This document shows, piece by piece, positions 11,661 through 23,138 of a DNA stretch of 64,000 bases (its first letter is position 1; the number at the start of each line of letters is the position of its first letter). Source of the stretch: Glandiceps talaboti (Eukaryota > Hemichordata > Enteropneusta > Spengelidae). Made by a program: the position numbers and the translations under genes. The stretch spans positions 1,527,001 to 1,591,000 of the forward strand of contig NC_135553.1 of assembly GCF_964340395.1 (NCBI RefSeq). Reading direction: 5' to 3'. Under the pieces are notes generated by a model that ran no database searches, was not told the DNA's origin, and saw only the letters and a list, made by a program, of their open reading frames with translations.

Positions 11661-11705
11661 TTGAAAGATGGTATTATTCATGTGACATCTTGTTCACTAC
11701 CTAGG

Positions 11706-12345
11706 ACAACACTACCTGCCTAGGACTACTGTACACTACCTGCCTAGGACTACTGTACACTGACTGCCTAGGACTACTGTACACTGACTGCCTAGGACTA
11801 CTGTACACTGACTGCCTAGGACTACTGTACACTGACTGCCTAGGACTACTGTACACTGACTGCCAAGGACTACTGTACACTACCTGCCTAGGACTACTGT
11901 ACACTACCTGCCTAGGACTACTGTACACTGACTGCCTAGGACTACTGTACACTGACTGCCTAGGACTACTGTACACTGACTGCCTAGGACTACTGTACAC
12001 TGACTGCCTAGGACTACTGTACACTGACTGCCTAGGACTACTGTACACTGACTGCCTAGGACTACTGTACACTGACTGCCTAGGACTACTGTACACTGAC
12101 TGCCTAGGACTACTGTACACTGACTGCCTAGGACTACTGTACACTGACTGCCAAGGACTACTGTACACTACCTGCCTAGGACTACTGTACACTACCTGCC
12201 TAGGACTACTGTACACTGACTGCCTAGGACTACTGTACACTACCTGCCTAGGACTACTGTACACTGACTGCCTAGGACTACTGTACACTGACTGCCTAGG
12301 ACTACTGTACACTACCTGCCTAGGACTACTGTACACTACCTGCCT
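11706..12345. repeat. highly homogeneous 24-bp satellite
   Basis: About 26 near-identical units of ctgcctaggactactgtaca plus ctga or ctac; the only common variants are actga/actac and one ccta-to-ccaa change. Because 24 is a multiple of three, the minus strand stays open for 211 codons as an 8-residue repeat, YSSPRQ(S/V)V. I regard that frame as a by-product. Confidence 0.95.
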
Positions 12346-13365
12346 AGGACTTCACACTGCGTAGGACTTCACTCACTGCCTCCGACTAGGACTACACACT
12401 CACTGCTTAGGACTACACTCACACTGTCTAGGACTACACTCACTGCCTAAGACTATGCTCACTGCCTAGGACTATGCTCACTGCCTAGGACTAAGTTCAC
12501 TGCCTAGGACTATGCTCACTGCCTATGACTAAGTTCACTGCCTAGAACTACACTCACTGTCTAGGACAACACTCACTGCCTAGGACTATGCTCACTGCCT
12601 AGGGCTACACTCACTGCCTAGGATTCCACTCACTGCCTAGGACAACGCTCACTGCCTAGGTCTAGGCTAGGACTACACTAACAGCCTAGGACAACACTCA
12701 CTGACTAGGACTATGCTCACGGCCTAGGACTACACTCACTGCTTAGGATTCCACTCACTGCCTAGGACAACACTCACTGCCTAGGACTACACTCACTGTC
12801 TAGGACAACACTCACTGCCTAGGACTACACTCACTGCCGAGGACAACACTCACTGCCGAGGACAACACTCACTGCCTAGGACAACACTCACTGCCTAGGA
12901 CAACACTCACTGCCTAGGATTCCACTCACTGCCTAGGACAACACTCACTGCCTAGGCCTACGCTCACTGCCTAGGACTACACTCACTGCCTAGGACTACA
13001 CTCACTGCCTAGGACAACGCTCACTGCCTAGGACTACACTCACTACCTAGGACTACACTCACTGCCTAGGACTACACTCACTGCGTAGGACTTCACTCAC
13101 TGCGTAGGACTTCACTCACTGCCTCCGACTAGGACTACAATACACTCACTGCCGAGGACTACACTCACACTGTCTAGGACTATGCTCACTGCCTAGGACT
13201 ACGCTCACTGTCTAGGACTAAACTGACACTGTCTAGGACTACGCTCACTGTCTAAAACTACACTCACTGTCTAGGACTACACTCACTGTCTAGGACTACG
13301 CTCACTGTCTAGGACTACACTCACTGTCTAGGACTACACTCACTGTCTAGGACAACACTTAACTG
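12346..13365. repeat. diverged 18-19 bp satellite related to the 24-bp array
   Basis: The array continues with shorter, more variable units (actcactgcctaggactac and versions with acaac, atgc or attcc). They share the gcctaggact core with the 24-bp units, so the 24-bp array probably grew from this older one. 13366-14239 has no feature I can support. Confidence 0.9.
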
Positions 13366-14239
13366 CTTGGCCAGGGAGTAAAATGACTCAGAGCATGTCT
13401 ATATAGACACAATTAAACTCTCAACACATTCCATGTAGGCCTTCAATAAAGCTTGATTGCTTTCAATAATTCCATTATTTACACTTACGTGCATGTACAG
13501 ATACCAAAGTGGTCATGATTCTATTATTTACATGTACAGTATCAGTATTTTTCCCAGAATATCAATTCTTGCATTGAAAATAAATAAAACATTTCAAGTT
13601 AACATGATTATTGGAGATAATATTACAGATAAGAATTGTTTTGTCAAAGTATTTTTAGTTTTGATGTAATTGTATCATTTTTGTGGTGTTGGCCTTCGGG
13701 AAGCTAAACCACTGACAGGTTTCTGTGTCTGTGTGGTGGGTGTATCAGTCACTTTGTTGATGTATGTTCTTATCACGTATAAAACATTTGTGTGCAGTGA
13801 ACTATGAGACATTTATAAGCAATGGTGTATAAAACAATCCATTTCAGCAAAAACCACTAATTGAACACTAATAAAACAATGGATCAAAGTAACAAACCAA
13901 TGATAAAATTAAATTCACCAGTCACACACAAACACACGTTTAGCTTGTACATTAGCATACTCTATTATGTTAGCAATACATATAATGGTAGAATTCAGAG
14001 AAATCACTTCAATTCCAGCTAAATTAGCGAGTGGCATTCCATTATGCTTCCACTTTGTCTGCAAACTGAGTGATATAACCCGGTTATTTTGAACTAGCAC
14101 ATGTACAATTATCTTTCATCATACATGTATGGTCTACAATTTATACACCAATCCTTCGAGTAACACGCATCAATGAATGAAAATGTACTTGGAGGACTGC
14201 ATTTATCAGACTGCCTAATAGACTGCATCAATTTCTTCC

Positions 14240-14560
14240 TTTTAGAATGCCTGGATGGCGGCATCAGTTCCTTTTAGAGTGCCTGGATGGCTACATCAGT
14301 TCCTGGCTATGAGGGTGTCTGCAGGACTGCACCAGTTCCTGGATATGAGAATAACTAGATGACTGTAGCAGTTCCTGGATATGAGAATACCTAGATGACT
14401 GCACTAGTTCCTGGTGAGGAGAATACCTAGATGACTGCACTAGTTCCTGGCTATGAGAGTGTCTGCTGGACTACATCAGTCCCAGGTTGTGAGAATACCT
14501 AATGGACTACAGCAGTTCCAGCTTCCTGATTATGAGAATGCCTTCAGGACTGCCACATAG
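14240..14560. repeat. degenerate minisatellite of about 47 bp
   Basis: Roughly seven units contain gactgcatcagttcctggat and atgagaatacctagatgact with many substitutions. 14561-14766 is ordinary AT-rich DNA. Confidence 0.75.
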
Positions 14561-14802
14561 ATCTGATACACATCAGTACAAGAAATGCCCATTCACATAC
14601 ATGTACATTTTGTATGTACCAGTATTAATACTTAGTGACTTCATTTGTTTACTGTAGTAATAGTATAAAATCTACAGTTCCCTAGTCACTCTACCAGGGT
14701 GCTACCTGCATTATTGGAGTATGTTTGTTAATATAAGGGGTGTACATGTATTATAAGAAGGTACATGTAAACAGTTCCCGTCATGTCATCGGGATGGACA
14801 GT

Positions 14803-15004
14803 ACAAGTAGCCAATGAGAGGATCGATGATGTCATCTTTTCAGTCAACTGGTCAGAGGTTACGCGCGTTTGTTCTTATATCCATTACTCCACGCCTAACT
14901 TCCTGTCTACATGGTCGAGCACTTCAATGGTCAATCGTACCCTACGGCGTCTATGGTTCGTGGCTTACGGGAGTTTTCGGCGTGGCTGAGCTTTTAAAAT
15001 CAGG
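14803..15004 (+). other. possible non-coding first exon (plus strand)
   Basis: CpG-richer sequence follows the left inverted repeat, with a CCAAT element at 14811-14815 and ends near a donor-like gg|gtaaat at about 15004. It holds two short open frames, neither recognisable. A candidate partner exon starts after tctcgtcaacag at 15931. Together they could form a spliced non-coding RNA. Support is signal-level only. Confidence 0.25.
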
Positions 15005-15159
15005 GTAAATATGGTACTCTTCTTTCTCAGTTTTAAATTTTGACTACATGCTGGATAAAAAAGAGCTGTCAATATAACTTTTTAAAGGATAAATTGTCAA
15101 ACTGAACACCTCTCAACACAATGCTACTTGATTGGGACTCGAGACTACACTGTCACTAG

Positions 15160-15359
15160 TACACTGTCGATAGTCGTTCGTTCGTGCCTTTTTTGCTACA
15201 TTTTATCTAAAACGAAAGTCGTCGCATTGCTCCGAACCGGAGCAATACTATAACCGATGTACTGATTATTTCGCAACATCAGAGCAAGTGCCAGATAGGC
15301 ATTCACAGTTTCCTATCAGTACGGGTGTATTCAGTGCTACGGAGCGAGGCGACGACTAG
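15160..15359. mobile_element. truncated copy of the 29.1-kb hAT-like MITE
   Basis: Aligned in reverse to 29124-29389, it shares the actgtcga terminus, the ccttttttgc/atctaaaac zone, aattgctccg-type GC blocks and ggttcctatcagtacg-type internal sequence. The far terminal repeat is cut off after gcgaggcgacgactag, and part of the interior is deleted. Lying inside 14767-18386, it inserted there or was carried with it. Confidence 0.7.
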
Positions 15360-15930
15360 CACAGGCAAATGTGTATATTATCTTTTATAACTGGCTAAAA
15401 CACGTAAGGTTGTGAACTAAGGAATAACATTCTGTATAAACAAAAAACGTGTTAAAGGGTAAGATTTCAATTGATTGTAATTAATGTAATTTGTTCTAAA
15501 TTGATCGAAATATTTTTGTTGAGAATATAAATTCAAATGTGGGTACTATTGTGACTTGGAAATACTAAGAATTAATATTTATGCTGATAAAACAGTGATA
15601 TGGTATTTGGTGAAAATAAGTATTTTGTACCCATTGAAACGATATTTCCTTAACATGTATTAGTGTGAAGAAATACTAATCAGCACACTTATTTGGTTGA
15701 TGTTCAGGGGTTTCTTGTTTGTTGGCCGTGACTGACAATTAGTAACAAATCACCTGATTTGTTCCATCACATCAAAACTTTAATTTTATCTCATATGCAA
15801 GACTTTGCACGCACACCTATATTTTTGTTTTGTTTGGAAACAGTTTCCACAATTGTCCCGTGATATTACTCAGAAGTGATTTAAATTGAAATCAATGTCT
15901 AATTTAAATTTCTGGTTCTCTCGTCAACAG

Positions 15931-16195
15931 ATGAAAAATTGCACATTGTACAAGATGAAAGTCTTCCTCTACATAAAGTCAAATGTGAAGATATTGACTG
16001 ACATGCTGAAAAGAAAACTATTTATAGCAGGACCCAGGACCATTGCAAACAAGTGAACTTCAATACATGTTACAAAGTGTAAACTGAAGCAGATGATATA
16101 TTTTATGTATTTATATATTTTATTAGCCACATATATATATTACATATTCATTTTTATTTATTTTCTCCATGTTAAATAAAGTATTGAAAATACAA
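15931..16195 (+). other. possible 3' exon with 41-codon frame (plus strand)
   Basis: An acceptor-like tctggttctctcgtcaacag ends at 15930. An ATG opens exactly at 15931 and runs 41 codons to TGA at 16054-16056. The peptide is basic and matches no family I know. AATAAA lies at about 16175, followed by GT-rich sequence. This could end a transcript starting near 14803. Coding status is doubtful. Confidence 0.25.
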
Positions 16196-16684
16196 CTGCA
16201 GAGAGTTGTTGTTATCTTTCACATTACATCATTTTATGTTTATCCAAAGCTTGACAGTTCATGGCCCCCATGAAGTGTTTAACTTATAAATGAGCCATAA
16301 GAGTCTTCTCAAAAACAAGTCAAGTTTGAATGAATCATCAACCAGATACTACTTCAATAGAACAGATAAGCCAATCATTGAGGAACATGTTTGGTATGGT
16401 AATATCACAACTAAACTTTGTGGTACCTACATTGGCTGTCATTGTTACATGAAATAGATTGCACTAATCCTGGTATATGTTACAAGGACATAGTCAAGAT
16501 CAACCTAGTAAATAGTCCAAGCTAGAAGTAGACAAAAAGAAGAGATTGAGTTTTGTGTTACAAACCACCAAATATGTACAGGAGTTTGATAATGTTCTTT
16601 CCTGGAGAAGATTTATGAAGTGAGTTGAAAAACAGACTGTCCTTTTGTAAATGTATCCATATGGGACTGTTGTGATCACAGCAA

Positions 16685-16911
16685 CTTAAATTTTAGATTG
16701 AAGGTTTATTTCTACTATCTCAATAGTGAGAAGGTCATCGACTTCCTCGTACAATTCAATGTGTTTTTCTTTTTTCGCCTATTTTGTTTCAACAAGTTTC
16801 TTGTTTACTTCTAATCTGGATTCATCAATAGCAGTTAGATCATGAGGGTTGTCGACTTCCGGATGTAAATCCATCTATACACTTGTGGGACAGTCACAGA
16901 GAGCCTGATAG
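16685..16911 (-). other. possible terminal exon with AATAAA (minus strand)
   Basis: On the minus strand, gttttgtttttatag ends at 16912 and is acceptor-like, and a polyadenylation signal AATAAA lies at 16705-16710. Joined after 17325, the frame closes after 11 more residues; joined after 17333 it closes after five. A separate frame inside it, from an ATG near 16877, is open for 31 codons, then has a TAG, then stays open further with an acidic/lysine-rich character, which could be decayed coding sequence. Confidence 0.3.
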
Positions 16912-17332
16912 CTATAAAAACAAAACAAAAGAAAAACATTTGTATGGATCATAATAAAATATAACCATGCATACACAGCAGATAAAATTAACTAGAATAA
17001 ATTTATAGAAATAACTAAGATGATACACATTACAAAATGACATTACTCAAAGTAAAATTCTGTTAACTTTGGAACTCGGGCAAATCTGGTAACATAATGT
17101 GCTGGGTATGATGGTTATCAGAGCACTATCAACCATATCTGTTGTTGTTGTTGTTGTTGTTGTTGCTGCTGTTGTTACTACTATTAAAATTATCACATCT
17201 TGGATTACATTTTGTTTTATGGCCTGGTTTCAAGTGCATGTTTACTATGTCAGATCATAAGCAAGTGACACAAAGTAATAATAAGATATTGCAGTACGTG
17301 ATATCGGAAATATGTCTCACATACCCTCTTAC

Positions 17333-17409
17333 ACTAGTCTCAATTTTGATATCTCCTGGCTCGATTTGCTTTGGCTCTGTGGATGGTGCTAGTAAGACTG
17401 ACGATGATG
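17333..17409 (-). CDS. putative exon 2 of the internal transcript (minus strand)
   Basis: The minus strand shows a pyrimidine-rich acceptor ending cgtccgacag before base 17409, and two possible donors: GTAAGA after 17333 (77-bp exon, phase 0) or GTATGT after 17325 (85 bp, phase 2). Joined to the MATAES exon, it continues the frame as ASSSVLLAPSTEPKQIEPGD then IKIETS. Phase 0 would also be compatible with PITPNC1 exon 2 (5846-5994). No domain is recognised. The plus-strand frame at this place is a shadow of (GTT)n and flanking sequence. Confidence 0.4.
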
Positions 17410-17559
17410 CTGTCGGACGAAAAAAAATTCATTAGTACTCTATAGACCAATATTGAAAGCAGCTGGCAAAAATTGACACAAATAATTTATCTGTAACAGT
17501 TACATTGTCATTACCTACCAAGTGTCAACATATGATTACATTTACGATTGTATACACAT

Positions 17560-18350
17560 GCTTTGCATACGATGTACGTCTACGTCTACGCATCTAATCC
17601 ATTTACTCACGCATATATCCGACGATCGATCGACAATGACCACACAACACAACGAAGCTTTCATCCACTATTACGCATGTAAATAAGGCTTACGTTACCG
17701 TGATTACGTTTTCAAGAAATTCGTTTTAGAACTCAGATAGCTATTCCCTCGCCAAAACAAATCTACTCCAAGAAAGTCAACAGGCGCTAGGCTGACAGTG
17801 ACAAACAACGTGTCACACATAGTACACAGTGTTGAATACGTGAACACTCTCGCTCTGATCACCGAGAATTTACACTGCTCCCGAAAAAACGCGCCCCATC
17901 GCGCCCCATTGTCCGACAAAAAATTATGACCCCTCGTTGTAAAGCTTGGAAAATCCTCTTTCAGACTGACTACAGCGATATATGCAAAGGGAAACCTCTA
18001 AAAAGACATTTAGTCTTACATATGTACCCATGAACTTAGCACGGACTATTGAGCAAAATCTGACCTCGCTGCCAGACAGATCAATAGGTCAAAAAGGGAT
18101 GATAACTCGTACGAGCTCGTACTTACCGCTTTCAGCAGTTGCCATCTTTCTTCGTACGTCGTATATAGTGGCACGTGTGGCATGTTTACATCCGAAAACT
18201 ACCGAATCTTTTAAACAAAGGGCGAAACTTCTGCCGACAAGTTCCGAAGACTTGGGGAAGAATGGCGGTGAGCCGTGCTCATGAATATTCATGATATTTC
18301 GTGACGCTGAAAAATTCCAGTTCACTGAATGGTCGAGCGTGTGGCAGTGA
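17560..18350 (-). promoter_or_regulatory. CpG-richer, promoter-like zone inside intron 1
   Basis: CpG dinucleotides are visibly denser here than in surrounding intron DNA, for example at 17575-17640, 17870-17905 and 18110-18265. An actatatacg TATA-like string lies near 18160-18171 on the minus strand. The zone surrounds the MATAES start. This is an inference from composition, not a mapped promoter. Confidence 0.3.
18127..18145 (-). CDS. putative first coding exon MATAES (minus strand)
   Basis: An ATG in good context (aagATGG) at 18145-18143 begins six codons, MATAES, and one extra base. These end at a near-consensus donor GTAAGTAC (18126-18119). The upstream sequence to about 18350 is CpG-rich and could be a 5' leader. 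This is the strongest start-plus-donor signal between the two PITPNC1 exons. It could begin a nested small gene (with 17333-17409 and 16685-16911) or an alternative PITPNC1 transcript. It lies just inside the right inverted repeat of the 3.6-kb unit. Confidence 0.45.
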
Positions 18351-18548
18351 ACTGTCCATCCCGATGACATGACGGGAACTGGTAAATCACCCTGCATCCC
18401 TTTTCATGCATGGTTTAGACTTCCCTTCAAGTTCAAGTAATTGTAAGTATAAGTAAAATCTATCCAAGTTCCAAGGTTCTCCAATTGTGCTACCAGGATT
18501 CCCGAATCAAAATTATCATTTATAAAACATACATGCAGAGGTAACAAT

Positions 18549-19294
18549 GTGAAGTATATCTACTCTGACATTCTCTTACATACAAAGGTTCAACACTTTC
18601 AGCAAAACCTGTTTTGTGTTTTACGAAACTACCCCACTGAGCTGACAAGTGAAACTACGTCTAGTGATGTAAATTACTGTAATGGTATTAGACAGGCAAC
18701 CAAGTTACTAGATAAGTCATTGTCAAACCCAATTTCCATGTCTGTCATTTGACTGTACAGTCTGATAGTCCAGTAAGATATGTGATGTACGGAGGACTGT
18801 TTAAGTTGCTATTACCGCCACACTTATCATGTAACTCAACACATAAAGGGATGTCAAAAACCTTTCAATCAATTTGACATGATTGCACAGGTAGAACTAG
18901 AAAACCAATTTACAAGTCGCAACTCCACTCCTCATGGGACTAGAAAGATGTGGAAAACCACTGAAGATGTTCAATAGGTGTCATCAAACAACAGCAGGTT
19001 GTCTCTGTCACTGTCATCAACTCATCACCTCATCAACTAGCCTCATCACAGTGATAAAGTAGGGCAAACTCACTTCCTCAATTGCACCTGCCTGAAAACT
19101 CAAAACTATTGTACATGTACAGCTTTCGTCTACCGATATTACATGAAAAAGTTTGATGAACCTGAATGTCAATTTGTCATGTCTAGCATGGGTAACAAGT
19201 CAAACACACCACAAGATTACTTCAACCAGGTGAAATCAAGCAAACATGCCTACAGTTGTGCTAGTAAGTCATTTCGTCTGTGCACTACAAAATA
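18549..19294 (+). other. open-frame fragments of unknown origin
   Basis: A 67-codon frame (18549-18752) and a second, about 50 codons from ATG 19142 to the stop at 19294, have mixed, protein-like composition rather than repeat composition. They are in different frames and joined by sequence with stops. I recognise no domain. They could be remnants of a mobile-element protein or chance. Confidence 0.2.
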
Positions 19295-19699
19295 ATAAAT
19301 CTGGTGACCTGATTTTGCTGAGTCGTCATATTTAGCAATCACAGTCACTTAAACATTCACTCTTATCTTTTATATGCAAAGCAGTCTAAAGTAATAAAGA
19401 CATAAAAATCATGCAATAGTACCTTGTGCTCTGCATCAATGATTTCAGTGATATACATATCTACATGTATACATTAAATGATTATCACTATGCATTACAG
19501 TATATAGCATGGACACATGTATATCTACATGTAGTTGGTCTACTGACAAACTCAAGACTGACTCACCCCCGTTTAATGTTCCATCATCATACCAGAAAAC
19601 ATACCAGAAAACAGTCTATATACAAAATAAAGCACCTAATAGTGTTTCCCAAACCCAATTTATATAAAATCAAACCATCAACTCAACTAAAGCTGAATT

Positions 19700-19895
19700 G
19701 AGAGGAATTCCTAAAAGACATCCTATAGGAGTCGTATTCTTAAAAGACTTTCTATAGGAATTCTTAAGTATTCCTAAAAGACATCCTATATGAATCTAAA
19801 CGAAAGAGGCCAAAATCTTATACGATTTTTCTTATAGGACTACTTCAAGAATCCTATAGGATTCCTTTCAGACTTTTCCTATAGATACTATATGA
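19700..19895. repeat. degenerate direct and inverted cctataggaat repeats
   Basis: The motifs cctataggaattc, attcctaaaagacatcctat and their complements alternate at intervals of about 20-50 bp, so the region can fold in several ways. The periodicity is imperfect. Confidence 0.6.
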
Positions 19896-19935
19896 TATTT
19901 CCATAAAGGTATACATACATATGTACATACACATA

Positions 19936-20075
19936 TATGTGTTGTGTGTGTATGTGTGTGTGTGTGGGGGGGGGGTGGGTGGGTGGGTGGGGGAAGTGCT
20001 TCATAGGGAGGTATGTTTAGTTAAAAACTATACATGTACAAATGTATGTGTGGGTGTGTGTGTGTGTGTGTGCGC
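19936..20075. repeat. (GT)n tracts with G runs
   Basis: (GT)n at 19936-19966 leads into a G-rich run with gggtggg blocks at 19966-19995. A second (GT)n lies at 20043-20075. The G blocks could form a quadruplex. Confidence 0.8.
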
Positions 20076-20639
20076 GCATTTATGCAGTGTTTCATTTGAC
20101 TATAGATATTTTGTTGTCATCAGAACTATACACTAATGGCTCCATCTACAACTACACTCAACAGTACCTGTACATGTACAACATTTATCTGCATCAAAAT
20201 CTAGACTTTAATTTGAAGCATTGACAGTCTACTATCATTAACATGTACATGTACAGACTGTATAATGAGAAATCAGTTGTAAAGATAGCATACATCTTTG
20301 TTCAGTATGAATGATATGAACTTTGACCTTAGGATAAGATAGAGTTGAACATTTCCATGGTTTCCCCTACTTGGACTGTCCAACTGTCACCAAGTTCGGG
20401 GCCACACCAATGTTCTACCATTATTACCATGACGACTATTTTACCTTTGCTGTAAAGAAGCTGGTCCTTTTACAACAGCCAGTTTTCACACATAGTCTAT
20501 CTACGGAATTATATGAAATTGATTTTTGAGTTTCAATTAAAATGTGTAGAGATCCATACCTTATATATCTTCTTTATTACCTACTTATTAAATTTTAAAT
20601 TTGTAGACAAAATAAAATAATACATGTTTTGAGGTAGGT

Positions 20640-21010
20640 AAAAGGAGACCATTAATTTGGTTGGGAACTTGGTAAAAATATCTGAGGAAGTAAGGAAAAT
20701 GTCACTGCCTTCATCACAAATACTGTTAGGGAACCCATATGATCTATACATGTAATACCACAGGAAGTCTAATAGATTTTACCTACCAGTAAGTATGTGT
20801 GTGTACTATTTTTACATGTAAACACAAACATTGGTAAGGAACCCAATGTCAATTCCTGGTAAAGTCAGTTACATTTTTCCTCATACTTACAAAGTACTGC
20901 TTAATGCAAACATTGGTTGGGAACCCAGTAAAATACTATGGGAAGTCCGGTAGATTTTACCTACTTACTGCCTGGTGGGAAACCTTGGTTGAATTACCTG
21001 GGGAATTAAT
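20640..21010. repeat. degenerate repeats around gggaaccca and tagattttacctac
   Basis: Four or five loosely spaced units share ttggttgggaaccca and gtagattttacctacttac blocks. Related strings occur at about 10690-10735 and 22330-22365, so this is a small dispersed family with a local array. Confidence 0.55.
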
Positions 21011-21062
21011 GTACATTTTGCCTACATGTTTTCTATCTTTAATGATAGCACTGACAGAGACC

Positions 21063-21415
21063 TGCTTCACACAGAATACCTTTGCATAGTACTTATGCTG
21101 TAGGTTATTCACACAGAATACCTTTGCCAAGTACTTGTGTCGTAAGTCATTCACACAGAATACCTTTGCCAAGTACTTGTGTCGTAAGTCATTCACACAG
21201 AATACCTTTGCCAAGTACATTTGTACTTGTGTCGCAAGTCATTCACACAGAATACCTTTGCCAAGTACTTGTGTAGTAAGTCATTCACACAGAATACCTT
21301 GGCCAAGTACTTGTGTCGTAAGTCATTCACACAGAATACCTTTGCCAAGTACATTTGTACTTGTGTAGTAAGTCATTCACACAGAACACCTTTGCCAAGT
21401 ACTTGTGTAGTAATT
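21063..21415. repeat. 42-bp minisatellite
   Basis: About eight copies of gtaagtcattcacacagaat followed by acctttgccaagtacttgtg. Two units carry an inserted acatttgta. Frames through it on both strands are repeat artefacts. Confidence 0.9.
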
Positions 21416-21675
21416 CATTGCACTCAATCTAATAAACTCTCATATGTGAAACCCAATTCATAAATTGGTTAAGGATGGTGACTTTCAGATAAATTGGAAA
21501 TTTGAGTTGATATTGGACACTTGTTATTGGCATCTGTAGATGAGCTGACACTCCTGTATGCTTTGATGTCCTACTTCCGTAACACTTACACATTTTACAG
21601 TTGCAACGTTGATTAATTCCCTGAAGTGGTTTTATAAATACATGGATATTTGATCTGAATGCTAGAGGTGAAATT

Positions 21676-21708
<33 letters not shown>

Positions 21709-21812
21709 CTGTCTGTCTGTCTGTCTGTCTGTCAGTCAGTCTGTCTGTCTGTATAGTTGGATGACTGGATAGTTACATGTAGATTGGATGGAAGGATGGA
21801 TGGATGGATGGA
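21676..21812. repeat. (GT)n, (CTGT)n and (GGAT)n microsatellites
   Basis: (GT)n at 21676-21706 turns into (CTGT)n at 21708-21755, and a short (GGAT)n lies at 21790-21812. 21813-23138 shows no supported feature. Confidence 0.9.
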
Positions 21813-23138
21813 TCCATTTTAATACTTTGCCAAACTGCAAAGTTAAAGATTTGACAAGTGATAATTACATACATGTATACATTGTACCATTAATTAAAGC
21901 TGCACTACCTTGCAAATGGAACATTCATTGTTTTACAACCGTTTGGTTACGAATAATGACTTCATACACCCTGAACAGTATTGAATCATCTGTGAATAAA
22001 CGTACTTGTGCTGCAGAACACATTATCAAAGTTATGGCTATATCCAATCAAATTGATTTTTGAGTCCTAAACATCAGTACCCTTAATAAATCATGATTTC
22101 TACTAATTACTATAGATAATAAACATCGTACTGACAATTACCGTGTCCAATTATTGGTACATTTTCAGTCAATATATTATATTGTTGGTTGTTTGACTGA
22201 AAAAATGATATACCTGGTACAAAATGCATACATACCATTAGTGCAGGTTTAAGTATTCCTTTAATATAAAATTATATGAAACCAATATTATGTAAAAGAA
22301 CATTCAGACACTAGATCTCTCTATTTTTCTTAAGGCTGGTAAGCCGGTAAAACCTACCTGAGCTCCCCTGATCATTTTACGATGGTTTCCTGTCAAAATG
22401 ATGGTACATGTACGATGTATTGGAAATTATGCTAGTTTTCCCTTTCTGTTAGCAGAGTTCCTTAACCTTAGCAAAAACACTGACTGAGCTCTGTACATGT
22501 ACTTTACCCCCTATAAAGTCCATGTCTTTTCTCTCTCGCAAATCTACCACTATATTTATATCAGGTCTTCACCAATTTCTTCAATGCCTCATTTATTTAG
22601 ATTAGATGTGAATTACACGATACAGAATGTACATGGGACAAATCAGTTACTGCCTCAAGATGCAATAAAAGTAATTAAAGATATTTCATTTAGAACAGCT
22701 TGATTAAATTAAAGCCAGAAGGTAATCCACTTCTGTAATCTTCCAATTCCAGTGCAATAGTTTATCTAGTTGCTTGTTGCATAGTAATCACTTTATTGAC
22801 GTCTTTACCCTTGTACTGCATTTACAAATCCTTCACAAGTTTTCCCATACTTTTTTTGTTAAATTTTGCAGATTTTAAAAAATAAACCAAGTAACATATG
22901 AAATAGTACAATCCTTCCGTACAGATATCAATTACATCGTTATTATATAATTGTTGATGGATCCCCTACACTGGCTTGACATCCATATGTAAACAATCAC
23001 AAATCTGGTAAAGACCCAATTACATGTTTGTCAATAAATCATAAATTTGTTGGATGATACTTAATACTCTGCTGAGTATACCAGAAATAATGTGAAAACA
23101 GGAACAAAACCTATGATTGGATGATTTCAATCTGTTTG

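Larger units (their letters stand above)
14767..18386. mobile_element. 3.6-kb unit bounded by 31-bp inverted repeats and gtaaa direct repeats
   Basis: Bases 14772-14802 and 18351-18381 are perfect 31-bp inverted repeats whose outer end is cagttcccgtcatg. Each is directly flanked by gtaaa (14767-14771 and 18382-18386), as a 5-bp target-site duplication would be. Weak similarity continues inward for some tens of bases. No transposase frame is visible inside, so the unit would be non-autonomous and cannot be assigned to a superfamily. An alternative is an inverted duplication of a promoter segment with a chance 5-bp match. It contains exon-like signals on both strands. Confidence 0.5.

Noticed and set aside
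11701-12336. 211-codon minus-strand repeat protein
   Set aside because: The 24-bp unit is a multiple of three, so openness is automatic. There is no leader, unique domain or splice support, and it lies in an array that decays to 18-19 bp units.
11706-13365. CRISPR array
   Set aside because: Units are contiguous without unique spacers, in animal DNA; it is a satellite.
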